A model generated the notes under the pieces. That model was given only the letters and a program-made list of their open reading frames with translations, had not been told where the DNA came from and did no database searches. 64,000 bases of DNA from Agromyces cerinus (GTDB lineage: Bacteria > Actinomycetota > Actinomycetes > Actinomycetales > Microbacteriaceae). The stretch is taken from contig NZ_JAFBCT010000001.1 in NCBI RefSeq assembly GCF_016907835.1, forward strand, positions 2,046,001-2,110,000. Reading direction: 5' to 3'. Shown piece by piece: positions 8,797-16,901 of this stretch (positions are counted from its first letter, which is position 1; every line of letters starts with the position of its first letter). The position numbers and the translations under genes were made by a program.

Positions 8797-8848
8797 CGGA
8801 TGCCGCAGGGCGCCGCGCATCGAGCGTGACGCCGTGTTGCGGCATCCG
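8797..8848 (+). terminator. GGATGCC-type hairpin after the acyltransferase gene
   Basis: The arms CGGATGCCGCA (8797-8807) and TGCGGCATCCG (8838-8848) are perfectly complementary over 11 bases with a 30-base loop. The structure lies between the acyltransferase stop and metY, and is a likely terminator without a T-run. Confidence 0.5.
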
Positions 8849-8928
8849 TTGCCCGTCGTCGCCTGCCCGCCTAACGTGGCTCGAAAGCCGCGGCGGACCC
8901 GCCCGAGCCGTTCCCTGAGGAGACGTCC

Positions 8929-10251
8929 ATGACCGAGACCGCCGACTGGCGCTTCGAGACCAAGCAGGTGCACTCGGGGGCCGCTCCCGACCCCGTGACC
9001 AACGCCCGCGCCACGCCGATCTACCAGACCACGTCCTACGTGTTCAACAGCGCCGAGCACGCTCAGAACCTCTTCGCGCTCGCCGAGTTCGGCAACATCT
9101 ACACGCGCATCCAGAACCCGACGCAGGCGGTCGTCGAAGAGCGCGTCGCGGCCCTCGAGGGCGGCACGGGCGCACTGCTCGTCGCCTCGGGCCAGTCGGC
9201 GGCCACCTTCGCGGTGCTGAACATCGCCCAGGCGGGCGACCACATCGTCTCGTCGTCGTCGATCTACGGCGGCACCTACAACCTCTTCAAGTACACGCTC
9301 GCCAAGCTCGGCATCGAGGCGACCTTCGTCGAGAACCAGGACGACGCCGACGAGTGGCGCCGTGCCGTGCGTCCGAACACGAAGCTCTTCTTCGCCGAGA
9401 CGATCGGCAACCCGAAGATCAACGTGCTCGACATCGGCCTCGTCTCGAACGTCGCGCACGAGTCCGGCGTGCCGCTCATCGTCGACAACACGATCGCGAC
9501 GCCCTACCTGATCCGTCCGTTCGAGCACGGCGCCGACATCATCATCCACTCGGCCACGAAGTTCCTCGGCGGTCACGGCACCACCATCGGCGGCGTCATC
9601 GTCGACGGCGGCAGGTTCGAGTGGTCGAAGAACGTCGAGAAGTTCCCCGGCCTGACCGAGCCCGACCCCTCGTACCACGGCGCGAGCTACACGGCAGCGG
9701 TCGGCGACGGTCTCGCGTACATCATCAAGGCGCGCGTGCAGCTGCTGCGCGACCTCGGCGCCGCGATCTCGCCGAACAGCGCATGGCTGCTCATCCAGGG
9801 CATCGAGACGCTCTCGCTCCGCATCGAGCGCCACGTGCAGAACGCCCAGGAGATCGCGGAGTGGCTCGACAACCACCCCGACGTCGCGAGCGTCAACTAC
9901 TCGGGCCTGCCGTCGAGTCCCTGGTACGCCGCGGCCAACACCTACGCCCCGAAGGGCGTCGGCGCGGTGCTCTCGTTCGAGCTGAAGGGCGGGGTCGGCG
10001 CCGGCCGTGCGCTCGTCGACAACCTGTCGCTGTTCAGCCACCTCGCCAACATCGGCGATGTGCGCTCGCTCGTCATCCACCCCGCGTCGACGACCCACTC
10101 GCAGTTGACCCCCGAGCAGCAGCTCACGACCGGCGTGACGCCGGGCCTCGTGCGCCTGTCGGTCGGCATCGAGAACATCGACGACCTGAAGGCCGACCTC
10201 GAGGCGGGCTTCGCCGCCGCGCGCGCAGCCACGGAGGCCGCTCGCGTCTGA
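8929..10251 (+). CDS. metY: O-acetylhomoserine sulfhydrylase (bifunctional O-acetylhomoserine/O-acetylserine type)
   Basis: PLP enzyme of the Cys/Met metabolism family, 440 residues. It makes homocysteine from O-acetylhomoserine and sulfide. Visible motifs are TNARATPIYQTTSYVF near the N-terminus, ALEGGTGALLVASGQ, the PLP-binding lysine in IIIHSATKFLGGHG (about residue 210), and SLFSHLANIGDVRSLVIHP near the C-terminus. A good ribosome-binding site (GAGGAG) precedes ATG at 8929. metX follows after a strong hairpin, so the two steps of methionine synthesis are adjacent but probably transcribed separately. I saw no SAM riboswitch in the 157-base leader. Confidence 0.95.
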   Translation: MTETADWRFETKQVHSGAAPDPVTNARATPIYQTTSYVFNSAEHAQNLFALAEFGNIYTRIQNPTQAVVEERVAALEGGTGALLVASGQSAATFAVLNIAQAGDHIVSSSSIYGGTYNLFKYTLAKLGIEATFVENQDDADEWRRAVRPNTKLFFAETIGNPKINVLDIGLVSNVAHESGVPLIVDNTIATPYLIRPFEHGADIIIHSATKFLGGHGTTIGGVIVDGGRFEWSKNVEKFPGLTEPDPSYHGASYTAAVGDGLAYIIKARVQLLRDLGAAISPNSAWLLIQGIETLSLRIERHVQNAQEIAEWLDNHPDVASVNYSGLPSSPWYAAANTYAPKGVGAVLSFELKGGVGAGRALVDNLSLFSHLANIGDVRSLVIHPASTTHSQLTPEQQLTTGVTPGLVRLSVGIENIDDLKADLEAGFAAARAATEAARV

Positions 10252-10258
10252 CGCGCCA

Positions 10259-10314
10259 CCGAGAACGACGGATGCCGCGGGCCTGCACGGGACCGCGGCA
10301 TCCGTCGTTCTCGG
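10259..10314 (+). terminator. Long GGATGCC-type hairpin between metY and metX
   Basis: A perfect 22-bp inverted repeat (arms 10259-10280 and 10293-10314) encloses a 12-base loop, starting 7 bases after the metY stop codon. The stem contains CGGATGCCGCGG. No T-run follows. It is the strongest hairpin in the window and should end metY transcription. Confidence 0.75.
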
Positions 10315-10380
10315 CACCGCACCGGTGGTGGCCGGCGTAACAATGCACGGCAGGTCGCCCGGCTCGGGAAGAATCGAAGC

Positions 10381-11586
10381 ATGGACTGGCAGACGACGGC
10401 TGACGCGGTGCCCGCGAGCATCGTCACCGAGGCGCGCGCCGCGTCGCTGGCCGGCCGTGCCCCCGCCACCGGCGCCTGGCGCGAGGGCGACGCGGTCGGC
10501 GACCGACGGTTCGTGAACATCGGCGATGTGGCCCTCGAGTCCGGGCGGGTGCTGCCCTCCGCCCGCATCGCCTACGAGCAGTGGGGCACGCTCTCCCCCG
10601 CGCGCGACAACGCGATCCTCGTGCTGCACGCGCTGACCGGCGACGGCCACGTGGTCGGGCCGGCCGGCCCGGCGCACCCGAGTGCCGGCTGGTGGCCCGG
10701 CATCGTGGGCCCCGGCCTCGCGATCGACACCGACCGCTGGTTCGTCGTCGCGCCGAACGTGCTCGGCGGGTGCCAGGGCTCGACGGGGCCCGCCTCCCTC
10801 GCGCCCGACCGTGCCGAATGGGGCATCCGCTTCCCCTTCCTCACGATCCGCGACCAGGTGCGCGCGCAGATCGCGTTCGCCCGCGAGCTCGGCATCGAGC
10901 GCTTCGCCGCGGTCGTCGGCGGCTCGATGGGTGCCATGCACGTGCTCGAGTGGGCGATCATGGCCCCCGACGCGGTCGAGCGCATCGCGGTGCTCGCGGC
11001 CCCGGCCGCGACCTCGGCCGACCAGGTCGCCCTCAACTCGGTGCAGATCGAGGCGATCCGCACCGACCCGGCGTTCCGCGGCGGTGCGTTCTACGACGCG
11101 CCCGACGGCGACGGCCCGACCCGGGGTCTCGCGCTCGCCCGGCGCATGGCGATGCTCAACTACCGCACCGCGAGCGAACTCAACCAGCGGTTCGCCCGCA
11201 GTTGGCAGTCGGATCTCGACCCGCTCGGCGGCGACGGCCGGTTCGCCGTCGAGTCCTACCTCGACTTCCACGGCAACAAGTTCACGCGGCGCTTCGACGC
11301 CAACAGCTACATCGTGCTCACGCAGGCGATGAACTCGCACGACATCGGTCGCGGTCGCGGCGGCGTCTCGGCGGCGCTCGCAGCGATCGAGGCCCGCAGC
11401 CTCGTGCTCGGCATCGACAGCGACCGCTACTTCCCGCTGTCCGGCCAGGAGGAGATCGCCGCCGGACTGCCCGGGAGCGTGCACGGGCCGGCCCCCGTCG
11501 TCGTCTCCTCCGAGTACGGCCACGACGCGTTCCTCATCGAGGACGACGCGATCGCGGCCGCACTCGGCGGGCTGCTCGCCGCCTGA
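10381..11586 (+). CDS. metX: Homoserine O-acetyltransferase
   Basis: Transfers acetyl from acetyl-CoA to homoserine, giving the substrate of MetY. The 401-residue alpha/beta-hydrolase-fold protein has the nucleophile elbow VVGGSMGAMH (Ser182), an oxyanion region at LHALTGDGH, the acid in LGIDSDRYFPL and the histidine in SEYGHDAFLIE. Family features such as NVLGGCQGSTGP and FPFLTIRDQV are intact. ATG at 10381 lies about 6 bases after an AAGAAT -10-like element, so the transcript may be leaderless. Confidence 0.95.
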   Translation: MDWQTTADAVPASIVTEARAASLAGRAPATGAWREGDAVGDRRFVNIGDVALESGRVLPSARIAYEQWGTLSPARDNAILVLHALTGDGHVVGPAGPAHPSAGWWPGIVGPGLAIDTDRWFVVAPNVLGGCQGSTGPASLAPDRAEWGIRFPFLTIRDQVRAQIAFARELGIERFAAVVGGSMGAMHVLEWAIMAPDAVERIAVLAAPAATSADQVALNSVQIEAIRTDPAFRGGAFYDAPDGDGPTRGLALARRMAMLNYRTASELNQRFARSWQSDLDPLGGDGRFAVESYLDFHGNKFTRRFDANSYIVLTQAMNSHDIGRGRGGVSAALAAIEARSLVLGIDSDRYFPLSGQEEIAAGLPGSVHGPAPVVVSSEYGHDAFLIEDDAIAAALGGLLAA

Positions 11587-11687
11587 ACGGCTGCCGGCGC
11601 CCCGACCTCCCCGCACCGGGCGGACTCCGCTACCCTTCGAGTGACGGCGTGTGATCCCATGGCCGCCGACCATGCCGAGGGGGTGTC

Positions 11688-12845
11688 ATGAAACGCATCC
11701 ACAAGGAACGCGACCGATTGCTCCGCACGCTCGCAAAGGTCTCCGGACTGAGCGGCGCGGTCGGGTCGTTCCTGTGCCTGCTCGTGCCCGGTGCCTCGAC
11801 CGGCCTCGAACTCCTGCTCTCGGCGGTGCTCAGCGCCGGCGCCATCGTCTTCATCACGCTGTACTCCGCTCGCGGCGCGATCGCACCCGCCCTGGGGGCG
11901 GTCGCCTGCTCGATCGGGCTCATCAGCGTCCTCGGCGCCGCGCCCACGATCGATCCCGCCGCCGCCGCCGCGATGGCCGTCACCGCGTCGGTCACGGCCG
12001 CTTCGGTCGCGATCCCGCTCATCGTGCGTCCCGATGGGCCATTCATCGTGCTCGGCCTCGTCGCGGCCGTGCTCATCGCCGTCGGAGTCGTCGCGATCAC
12101 GGGCCATTCGATGCAGGTCGTGGCCATCAGCACGCTCATGGGCTGGGCGGCCAACGCCACGATCGGCATCTGGCTCGACCGGTCGATCGCCACTGCGTCC
12201 GACCGCATCCACGAGGTCGGCCGGGCCCACGAGGCCGAGCGCCTCGCGAGCGAACTCGAATCGCAGCAGCGCCAGGACGCCCGAGTGCTGCACGACACCG
12301 TGCTCGCGACGCTGAGCCTGCTCGCCCACTCCGGCGTCGGCGTCGGCGCCGGCGCGCTTCGGCAGCAGGCCGGTGACGACGCGCGTCTGCTCAAGCAACT
12401 GCGACTCGGCGCACCCCTCGACCGGGGCTCGACCGCGGTCTTCTCGCCCGAGTCCGACGACGACAGTCTCGGCGTGACCTTCGAGTCGGTGCGCCAGCGG
12501 TTCGCCCGCATGGGCCTCGATGTGAACTGGCACGGTGCCGGCCGGCTCGCGCTGCCCCGCGACACTCTCGACGCCCTCCTCGGCGCCCTCGGCGAGTGCC
12601 TCGAGAACGTGCGCCGGCATTCCGGAGTCAGTGCGGCGGATGTCACCGTCAGCGACGACGAGCGCACGGTTCGTGCGATGGTCACCGACGCCGGTTCCGG
12701 GTTCGAACCGGCCTCGGTCGACGGCGCCAGACTCGGATACTCGGAGTCCGTCGTCGGTCGACTCAGCATGGTCGGCGGTCGGGCCCGGATCTTCTCCTCC
12801 CCCGGCTCGGGCACGACCGTGATGCTCGAGGTGCCGAAGCCATGA
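11688..12845 (+). CDS. Membrane sensor histidine kinase, NarL/HisKA_3-like
   Basis: 385-residue sensor kinase. Residues about 20-175 form some six hydrophobic helices without an extracellular domain, then a coiled segment (RIHEVGRAHEAERLASELESQQR) leads to a phospho-acceptor-like region ARVLHDTVLATLSLL, where His is followed by Asp as in HisKA_3 kinases. The HATPase domain is present: ECLENVRRHSG (N box), VTDAGSGFE (G1) and GGRARIFSSPGSGTTV (G2). ATG at 11688 is preceded by GAGGGGG. Its stop overlaps the next start (ATGA), and a response regulator follows, so the three genes are one signalling operon. Stimulus unknown. Confidence 0.82.
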   Translation: MKRIHKERDRLLRTLAKVSGLSGAVGSFLCLLVPGASTGLELLLSAVLSAGAIVFITLYSARGAIAPALGAVACSIGLISVLGAAPTIDPAAAAAMAVTASVTAASVAIPLIVRPDGPFIVLGLVAAVLIAVGVVAITGHSMQVVAISTLMGWAANATIGIWLDRSIATASDRIHEVGRAHEAERLASELESQQRQDARVLHDTVLATLSLLAHSGVGVGAGALRQQAGDDARLLKQLRLGAPLDRGSTAVFSPESDDDSLGVTFESVRQRFARMGLDVNWHGAGRLALPRDTLDALLGALGECLENVRRHSGVSAADVTVSDDERTVRAMVTDAGSGFEPASVDGARLGYSESVVGRLSMVGGRARIFSSPGSGTTVMLEVPKP

Positions 12846-14104
12846 GCGACGCGCAGATCCCGACGACCACGCTCGGACGCCAGTTCCGGCGGCCGAGCCG
12901 GTCGGCACGGGCCGCGGGCGACGTGCGCGAGAGCCACGGAGGCCGGCGTCTGGCCACCGGCATCACGATCGCGTCGGCCTTCATCATCATCGGGCACTTC
13001 GCGCATGCCGTGACGCTGGCGCCGCTCTTCCCGCCCGGCCCCGGGCCCTGGGCGGCCTGGCTCGCCCTCGCCGGCGTCGTCGGCATCGGCGTGGTCTCCC
13101 GCCTCGTCTCGCGCAACACCCCCCTGCCCGATGTGCTCTACGTCGTGCTGCTCGTCGCGCTCATCGCGCCGGTCTGGCTCGACGTGACCTCGTCGATGGG
13201 ACTGCTGCACCTCGGGGTCACGCCGACCGCGGCCGCAGCTGCCGGGGCCGTGCTCATGCCCGTGGCCGCGATCCGGGGCACCCGCATCCCGATGCTGGTG
13301 GCGAGCATGATCGGCGCGGTCATCGCGGGCTCGGCGCTCCTCCAGGCCGCGACGGCCGGCCAGTACACGATCACGGGGCTCGCCGTCGCGGCGACCACCG
13401 TGCTGCCGATGGCCGTCGCCGTGATCGCGATCGGCGGCTTCCGCCGGCTCATCCGCCGCGAGCTCGACCTCTCCCTCGTGCAGAGCACGGTCGCGACCCC
13501 CCGCACCGCGGTCGGCATGCGCGCCTCGGAAGAACTCGCACAACTCGACTTCGACGCCGAGTCGCTCCTCGACGACGTCGGTTCCGGGCGCATCGCGATC
13601 CCCCTCCCGGCCGAGGCGGCCGAGCGCGCGGGCGACCTCGCCGCACGGCTCCGCGTTCGGCTCATCGAGGGCCGCAACGACACGTGGCTCCGGCATGCCG
13701 TCACCGAATCGGCGTACCTCAGCAATCGGGTCACGGTCGACGATCCGGGCGGGCTCGCCGGCGTGCTCTCGCCCGACCAGCGCGACGGACTGCTGCTCGC
13801 GCTGTGGTTCCTCGTGGGCGAGCAGTCGAAGGGCACTGCCGAGCTCGCTGCGCACGTCACGTGTCGCGAGCCCGATGCGGCATCCGACCCGCGATCGCCC
13901 GATGTGCACCTCTCGATCGACGTCTCAGGTGTCGTTCAACGCCGCGTCGATCCCGCAACTTGGGATGCACTCGGTACAGTCGGTACACACGATGTCGTTG
14001 CGGGGCCCGATTCATTCCGGATCGACATCGACTGCCGGGTCGACCCGAACGTCTCGGCAGGCGTTACGGCCGTCCGCGGGGCGGCCCGTCAAAGGGGAAT
14101 CTGA
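12842..14104 (+). CDS. Polytopic membrane protein with degenerate kinase-like cytoplasmic domain, partner of the two-component system
   Basis: 420 residues, not recognised as a named family. Residues about 38-205 hold some six hydrophobic helices laid out like those of the upstream kinase. About 200 cytoplasmic residues follow, with a helical region including NDTWLRHAVTESAYLSNRV and DQRDGLLLALWFLVGEQ and a final beta-rich part. I see no N, G1 or G2 boxes, so ATP binding is unlikely. It may be an inactive sensor-kinase paralogue acting as co-sensor or scaffold. The start overlaps the kinase stop (ATGA), and its stop overlaps the response-regulator start by one base (TGATG), implying fixed stoichiometry. 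The function is inferred from context only. Confidence 0.7.
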   Translation: MSDAQIPTTTLGRQFRRPSRSARAAGDVRESHGGRRLATGITIASAFIIIGHFAHAVTLAPLFPPGPGPWAAWLALAGVVGIGVVSRLVSRNTPLPDVLYVVLLVALIAPVWLDVTSSMGLLHLGVTPTAAAAAGAVLMPVAAIRGTRIPMLVASMIGAVIAGSALLQAATAGQYTITGLAVAATTVLPMAVAVIAIGGFRRLIRRELDLSLVQSTVATPRTAVGMRASEELAQLDFDAESLLDDVGSGRIAIPLPAEAAERAGDLAARLRVRLIEGRNDTWLRHAVTESAYLSNRVTVDDPGGLAGVLSPDQRDGLLLALWFLVGEQSKGTAELAAHVTCREPDAASDPRSPDVHLSIDVSGVVQRRVDPATWDALGTVGTHDVVAGPDSFRIDIDCRVDPNVSAGVTAVRGAARQRGI

Positions 14105-14754
14105 TGACTGAGAGCGCTCCACCGATCCGTCTGGCGATCGTCGACGACCATCGCATGCTGCTGGGGGCGCTCTCCGAGTGGATCCGCACCGCGGCACCCG
14201 ACATCGAGCTGCTCGCCGCGGTGCCATCGTGGTCCGAGCTCCTCGCCCACCCCGAGTTCCCGGTCGACGTCGTCCTCCTCGATCTCGACCTGCGCGACAA
14301 CATCCCGATCTCGCTGAAGCTGTCGATGCTGAAGTCAGCCGGCGTGCAGACGATGCTCATGAGCACCTACTCCGAGCCGACCGTCGTTCGCGAGGCCCTC
14401 GGTTCGGGGGCTCTGGGTTACCTCGTGAAGTCGGAGCCCGTCGAGACCATCATCGAGGCGATCCGTGCGGCGCGTATCGGCGAGTCGTACCTGACGCCCG
14501 AACTCGAACTCGCGCTCACCGCTGAGGGGACGTCGCCGAAGCTCTCGGCGCAGGAGCGCCGCGTGATGGCGCTCTATGGCGCCGGCCAGCCGGTCAAGGC
14601 CGTGGCGTTCCAGCTCGGCATCTCCGAGGAGACGGCGAAGAGCTACCTCAAGCGCATCCGTGAGAAGTACCGAGCCGCAGGGTACGACGTGGGCACCAAG
14701 GTGGCGCTCCGCAAGCGCGCCATCCTCGACGGCATCCTGCTGCAGTCCGACTGA
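14104..14754 (+). CDS. NarL/LuxR-family response regulator
   Basis: 216-residue DNA-binding response regulator. The receiver has acidic residues in AIVDDHRMLL, the phospho-acceptor Asp in VVLLDLDLRDN, the switch residue in LMSTYSE and Lys in GYLVKSEP. A linker then leads to a LuxR-type helix-turn-helix (LSAQERRVMALYGAGQPVKAV, then ISEETAKSYLKRIREKY). The C-terminal extension after KYRAAGYDVGTKVALRKRA resembles other actinobacterial NarL-type regulators. Cotranscribed with the kinase and accessory protein; targets unknown. Confidence 0.92.
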   Translation: MTESAPPIRLAIVDDHRMLLGALSEWIRTAAPDIELLAAVPSWSELLAHPEFPVDVVLLDLDLRDNIPISLKLSMLKSAGVQTMLMSTYSEPTVVREALGSGALGYLVKSEPVETIIEAIRAARIGESYLTPELELALTAEGTSPKLSAQERRVMALYGAGQPVKAVAFQLGISEETAKSYLKRIREKYRAAGYDVGTKVALRKRAILDGILLQSD

Positions 14755-14788
14755 GTCGCGCGGGAGCCGTCCTCCCTGCTGCGCCCGC

Positions 14789-16063
14789 TTACAACTCGAC
14801 GGCGTGCATCGCGCCCGTCGCATACGGCACCGCGACCCCGCGGCGCACGCGCGAACGGTCGAGCGCGAACGACACGACGGCGAGCAAGGCCCCGGCGATG
14901 GTGAGCAGGAGCCCGATCCAGATCGGGGCGACGTAGCCGAGTCCGCCGGCGATCGCGATGCCGCCGAGCAGAGCGCCGAGGCTGTTGCCGATGTTCAGTG
15001 CGGAGTGGTTCAGCGCTGCGGCGATCGATTGGCTGTCGCGCGCGACATCCATGAGCCTGGCTTGGATGGTCGGCGACAGGGCAGCGGCTGCCGCGCCGAC
15101 GAGCAGCACGCCCGCGAGCAGGCCGAACGGGTTCGACGCGGTGAAGCCGAGCAGCACGAGTGCACCCGCGAGCACGGCGAAGAAGAGGTACATCGAGCGT
15201 CGCACGCTCCAGTCGGCGAGCCGACCGCCCGCGAGGTTTCCGATGGTCATGCCGACGCCGATCGCGATGAGCACGACGGGCACGAGCTCCTCGGGCAGCC
15301 CCGTCACCTCGGTGGCGAGCGGGGCGACGTAACTGTAGACCGCGAAGAGCCCGCCGAAGCCGACCGCGCCGATGCCGAGGGCGAACCACACCTGGGCCCG
15401 GGTGAACGCCTTCAGCTCGCGCTTCATCGTCGCTCCGGGGTCGCCCGCCTGCCACGGCACCGCGATGAGCACCGCGATGAAGGTGAGGGCGAAGATCGCC
15501 GCCACGGCGAGGTAGGCGGTGCGCCACCCGGCGAGTTGGCCGAGCCAGGTGATCGCAGGCACTCCGATGACGTTCGCGATCGTGAGGCCCGAGAGCACGA
15601 GGGCGACACCTCGCGCCCGTTTGCCGGAGCCCATGAGGCTCGCGGCGACGAGCGAGGCGATGCCGAAGTAGGCGCCGTGCGGCAGGGCCGAGATGAAGCG
15701 GGCGACGAGCACGAGCTCGAAGCTCGGCAGCACGGCCGAGGCGATGGTGCCGAGCGTGAAGGCCGTGAGGAGCGCGAGCAGCAGCCGTTTCCGGGGCCAG
15801 CGCGCGGCGGCGGCGGCGATCGTGGGCGCGCCGACGACGACGCCGAGGGCGTACGCCGAGATGATCCAGCCGGCGTTCGCGTTCGCCGCGGCTGTCGACT
15901 GCGCTGAGAGCTCGGGCAGCAGGTCGAGGGCGATGTTCGGCAGCAGGCCCATGGCGACGAACTCGGTCGAACCGATGCCGAAGCCGCCGAGGGCGAGCGC
16001 GAGGAGCGCGAAACGGATGCGGGCCGGCGACAATGTCGTCGGCCCGTCGTTGGGGAGGGTCAC
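14789..16063 (-). CDS. MFS transporter, DHA1/AraJ-like
   Basis: 424-residue major-facilitator protein with about 12 transmembrane helices. The N-terminal motif GFGIGSTEFVAMGLLP matches the AraJ/YdhP/PbuE (DHA1) group, which exports sugars, purines, arabinose or drugs. A loop motif GGRLADWSVRR after helix 7 is the usual MFS motif-A relative. The start is ATG at 16063. It is monocistronic and convergent with the response regulator. Substrate unknown. Confidence 0.88.
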   Translation of the reverse strand: MTLPNDGPTTLSPARIRFALLALALGGFGIGSTEFVAMGLLPNIALDLLPELSAQSTAAANANAGWIISAYALGVVVGAPTIAAAAARWPRKRLLLALLTAFTLGTIASAVLPSFELVLVARFISALPHGAYFGIASLVAASLMGSGKRARGVALVLSGLTIANVIGVPAITWLGQLAGWRTAYLAVAAIFALTFIAVLIAVPWQAGDPGATMKRELKAFTRAQVWFALGIGAVGFGGLFAVYSYVAPLATEVTGLPEELVPVVLIAIGVGMTIGNLAGGRLADWSVRRSMYLFFAVLAGALVLLGFTASNPFGLLAGVLLVGAAAAALSPTIQARLMDVARDSQSIAAALNHSALNIGNSLGALLGGIAIAGGLGYVAPIWIGLLLTIAGALLAVVSFALDRSRVRRGVAVPYATGAMHAVEL

Positions 16064-16120
16064 CAGTCGATTCTCGCACAGAAGGTCGAATCGATTCGAT
16101 GCCGGGTGACCCGCGCCGTC

Positions 16121-16438
16121 TCAGTCGTCGGCGTCGAGCCCGTCCATCGCCGTCTCGAGTCGCTCGAGCTTGGCCTCGAGCTCGCCGGCGTATCCCGGGC
16201 GGATGTCGGCCTTCAGCACGAGCGAGACCCGAGAGCCGTATTCGCCGACGGCCTCGGTCGCGCGGCGCACGACGTCGAAGACCTCGTCCCACTCGCCCTC
16301 GATCGTCGTGAACATCGAGTCGGTGCGGTTCGGAAGTCCCGACTCCCGCACGATGCGCACCGCCGCGGCGACGGCGTCGTGCACCGAACCGTCGCTTCTG
16401 CCCGTGCCGCTCGGCGCGACTGAGAATGCAACCAGCAT
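16121..16438 (-). CDS. MTH1187/YkoF-type thiamine-binding protein (DUF77)
   Basis: Small cytoplasmic protein of 105 residues of the thiamine-binding MTH1187 (DUF77) family. It begins MLVAFSVAPSGTG, followed by SVHDAVAAAVRIVRESGLP, the segment TTIEGEWDEVFDVVRRA and VSLVLKADIRPG, all family-typical. These proteins bind thiamine or pyrimidine precursors and often occur with thiamine transport. Here no transporter is adjacent, although a YkoE-like ECF component lies at about 46.5 kb. Confidence 0.85.
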   Translation of the reverse strand: MLVAFSVAPSGTGRSDGSVHDAVAAAVRIVRESGLPNRTDSMFTTIEGEWDEVFDVVRRATEAVGEYGSRVSLVLKADIRPGYAGELEAKLERLETAMDGLDADD

Positions 16439-16501
16439 GTTCGTCTCCTCGACTTCGATCGCTTATCCTCAAGCCATTGTCGACCAGAGGGAGCCCCGGC
16501 C

Positions 16502-16876
16502 GTGACGACGCGAGACCTGACGCCCGAAGAGCGCGCGATTCTCGAACACCTCACCGATGGAGATTTCGAGGGATCTGCGGCCGCCCGCACCCAGATCAGC
16601 ACCGCCCGCCACGCGGGCCAGTGGTCGCCCGGCGATCCGAGCTTCCACATCCTGACGGACGGAGTCTGCCCTCGGATGGACGTCGAGGACGGCATCTTCC
16701 TGCCCAGCGATCGCCCGGTGCTCACTGAGAGCGGCTCGCCCAATGGAGGCGTCATGCTGTGGGTCCGTAACGGGCGGATCGACGATTTCGAGTACTACTG
16801 CTACGACGAAGTCGACCGGAGGCTGCCCACGATCGATCAGATCACGACGTGGGAAGACCCGCGCGTGCTCGGCTGA
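16502..16876 (+). CDS. Hypothetical protein, 124 residues
   Basis: I do not recognise this family. The protein is acidic and soluble, with no signal peptide or membrane segment. The sequence begins VTTRDLTPEERAILEHLTDG and ends with an acidic, aromatic stretch GRIDDFEYYCYDEVDRRLP. The start is GTG at 16502. Codon usage matches the surroundings, which supports a real gene. It is flanked by oppositely oriented genes, so it is monocistronic. The C-terminal pattern resembles many small actinobacterial orphan proteins; function unknown. Confidence 0.65.
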   Translation: MTTRDLTPEERAILEHLTDGDFEGSAAARTQISTARHAGQWSPGDPSFHILTDGVCPRMDVEDGIFLPSDRPVLTESGSPNGGVMLWVRNGRIDDFEYYCYDEVDRRLPTIDQITTWEDPRVLG

Positions 16877-16901
16877 TCACCAGACACTCGCGTGCCATCC
16901 G

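Noticed and set aside
8772-8928. SAM riboswitch before metY
   Set aside because: No recognisable SAM-binding core; only a terminator-like hairpin.
8494-11673. A 1059-residue minus-strand frame antisense to metY/metX
   Set aside because: The opposite strand holds complete metY and metX; such long frames are expected in high-GC DNA.
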